NCBI RefSeq assembly: GCF_950295315.1
Contig: NC_080168.1
Location: 72,954,553-73,018,552, forward strand
Reading direction: 5' to 3'
Length of the DNA stretch: 64,000 nucleotides
Source: Erinaceus europaeus
Taxonomy: Eukaryota > Chordata > Mammalia > Eulipotyphla > Erinaceidae
This document shows, piece after piece, positions 63,868 to 64,000 of the stretch (position 1 is its first letter; each line of letters opens with the position of its first letter). The notes below the pieces were generated by a model, which worked only from the letters and a program-made list of their open reading frames with translations, was not told the DNA's origin and ran no database searches. A program made the translations under genes and the position numbers.

Positions 63868-64000
63868 AGGGGGGTGGCACACTGGATTAAGTGCACATAG
63901 TATGCAGTGCAAGGATCCTGGTTCAAGCTGCTGTTCCCCACCTGCAGGGGGGGATTGCCACACAAGGGGTGAAACAGGTCTGCATGTGTCTATCTTTCTC
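63868..64000 (+). mobile_element. SINE-A copy, cut by window edge
   Basis: GGGGGGTGGCACACTGGATT head, ATCCTGGTTCAAGCTGCTG B box, CCCACCTGCAGGGGGGGATT and TGTCTATCTTTCTC. Confidence 0.85.

Overview
The window looks like nuclear DNA of an insectivore-type placental mammal, most likely a hedgehog (Erinaceus-like). It is dense in several tRNA-related SINE families whose heads and tails match what I recall of the hedgehog ERI-type SINEs, and it has L1 elements, microsatellites and a spliced mammalian gene. The species call rests on memory of these repeats and no search was run.

The only host gene I can support is VWA8 (von Willebrand factor A domain containing 8, a large AAA+ ATPase), on the minus strand. 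Four consecutive coding exons are visible at 40997-41073, 9336-9411, 7794-7929 and 3949-4068. All have consensus splice sites and their reading phases join without a gap. They encode one AAA+ module, from the Walker A lysine through Walker B (VVDEAD) to a sensor-like stretch (VLANRPG). Everything else is intron: one of about 31.6 kb (9412-40996), two short ones, and open-ended introns at each side of the window.

The introns are built mostly from repeats. I use these working names. SINE-A has a head like GGGAGTCGGGCGGTAGCGCA and a (CAA/TAA)n tail. SINE-B has a head like GGGGCTGGGTGGTGGTGCAC. SINE-C carries GTGCAGTGGATAAAG, then CTCAAGCATGAGGTCC. SINE-D carries ATAATGGTTATGCAAAAG, then CTCATGCCTGAGGCTCC. 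Rep-E is an unclassified retroposon of at least 1.5 kb with a 5' module (E5) and an A-tailed 3' module (E3). L1 copies lie at 4.1, 20.5-23, 24.7-29.4, 29.5-30.9, 34.8-36.2, 52.2-53.3 and 62.9-63.9 kb. LTR material lies at 14.6-15.0, 17.6-18.3 and 54.7-59.1 kb.

Four things stand out. (1) A 3-kb Jockey-superfamily non-LTR retrotransposon of arthropod-like type (4551-7594), flanked by ACTGCTG on both sides, sits in a short VWA8 intron; horizontal transfer is an obvious hypothesis. (2) An LTR family carries about 33 nt matching the 5' half of tRNA-Gly(GCC) inside its U3 (14738-14770 and 55049-55081). (3) Two members of a non-autonomous LTR family stand head-to-head at 54.7-59.1 kb; one has a 19-bp tandem array. 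(4) There are small well-preserved events: a 30-nt U6 snRNA fragment with perfect 14-bp target-site duplications, and a 43-bp perfect palindrome in a SINE tail.
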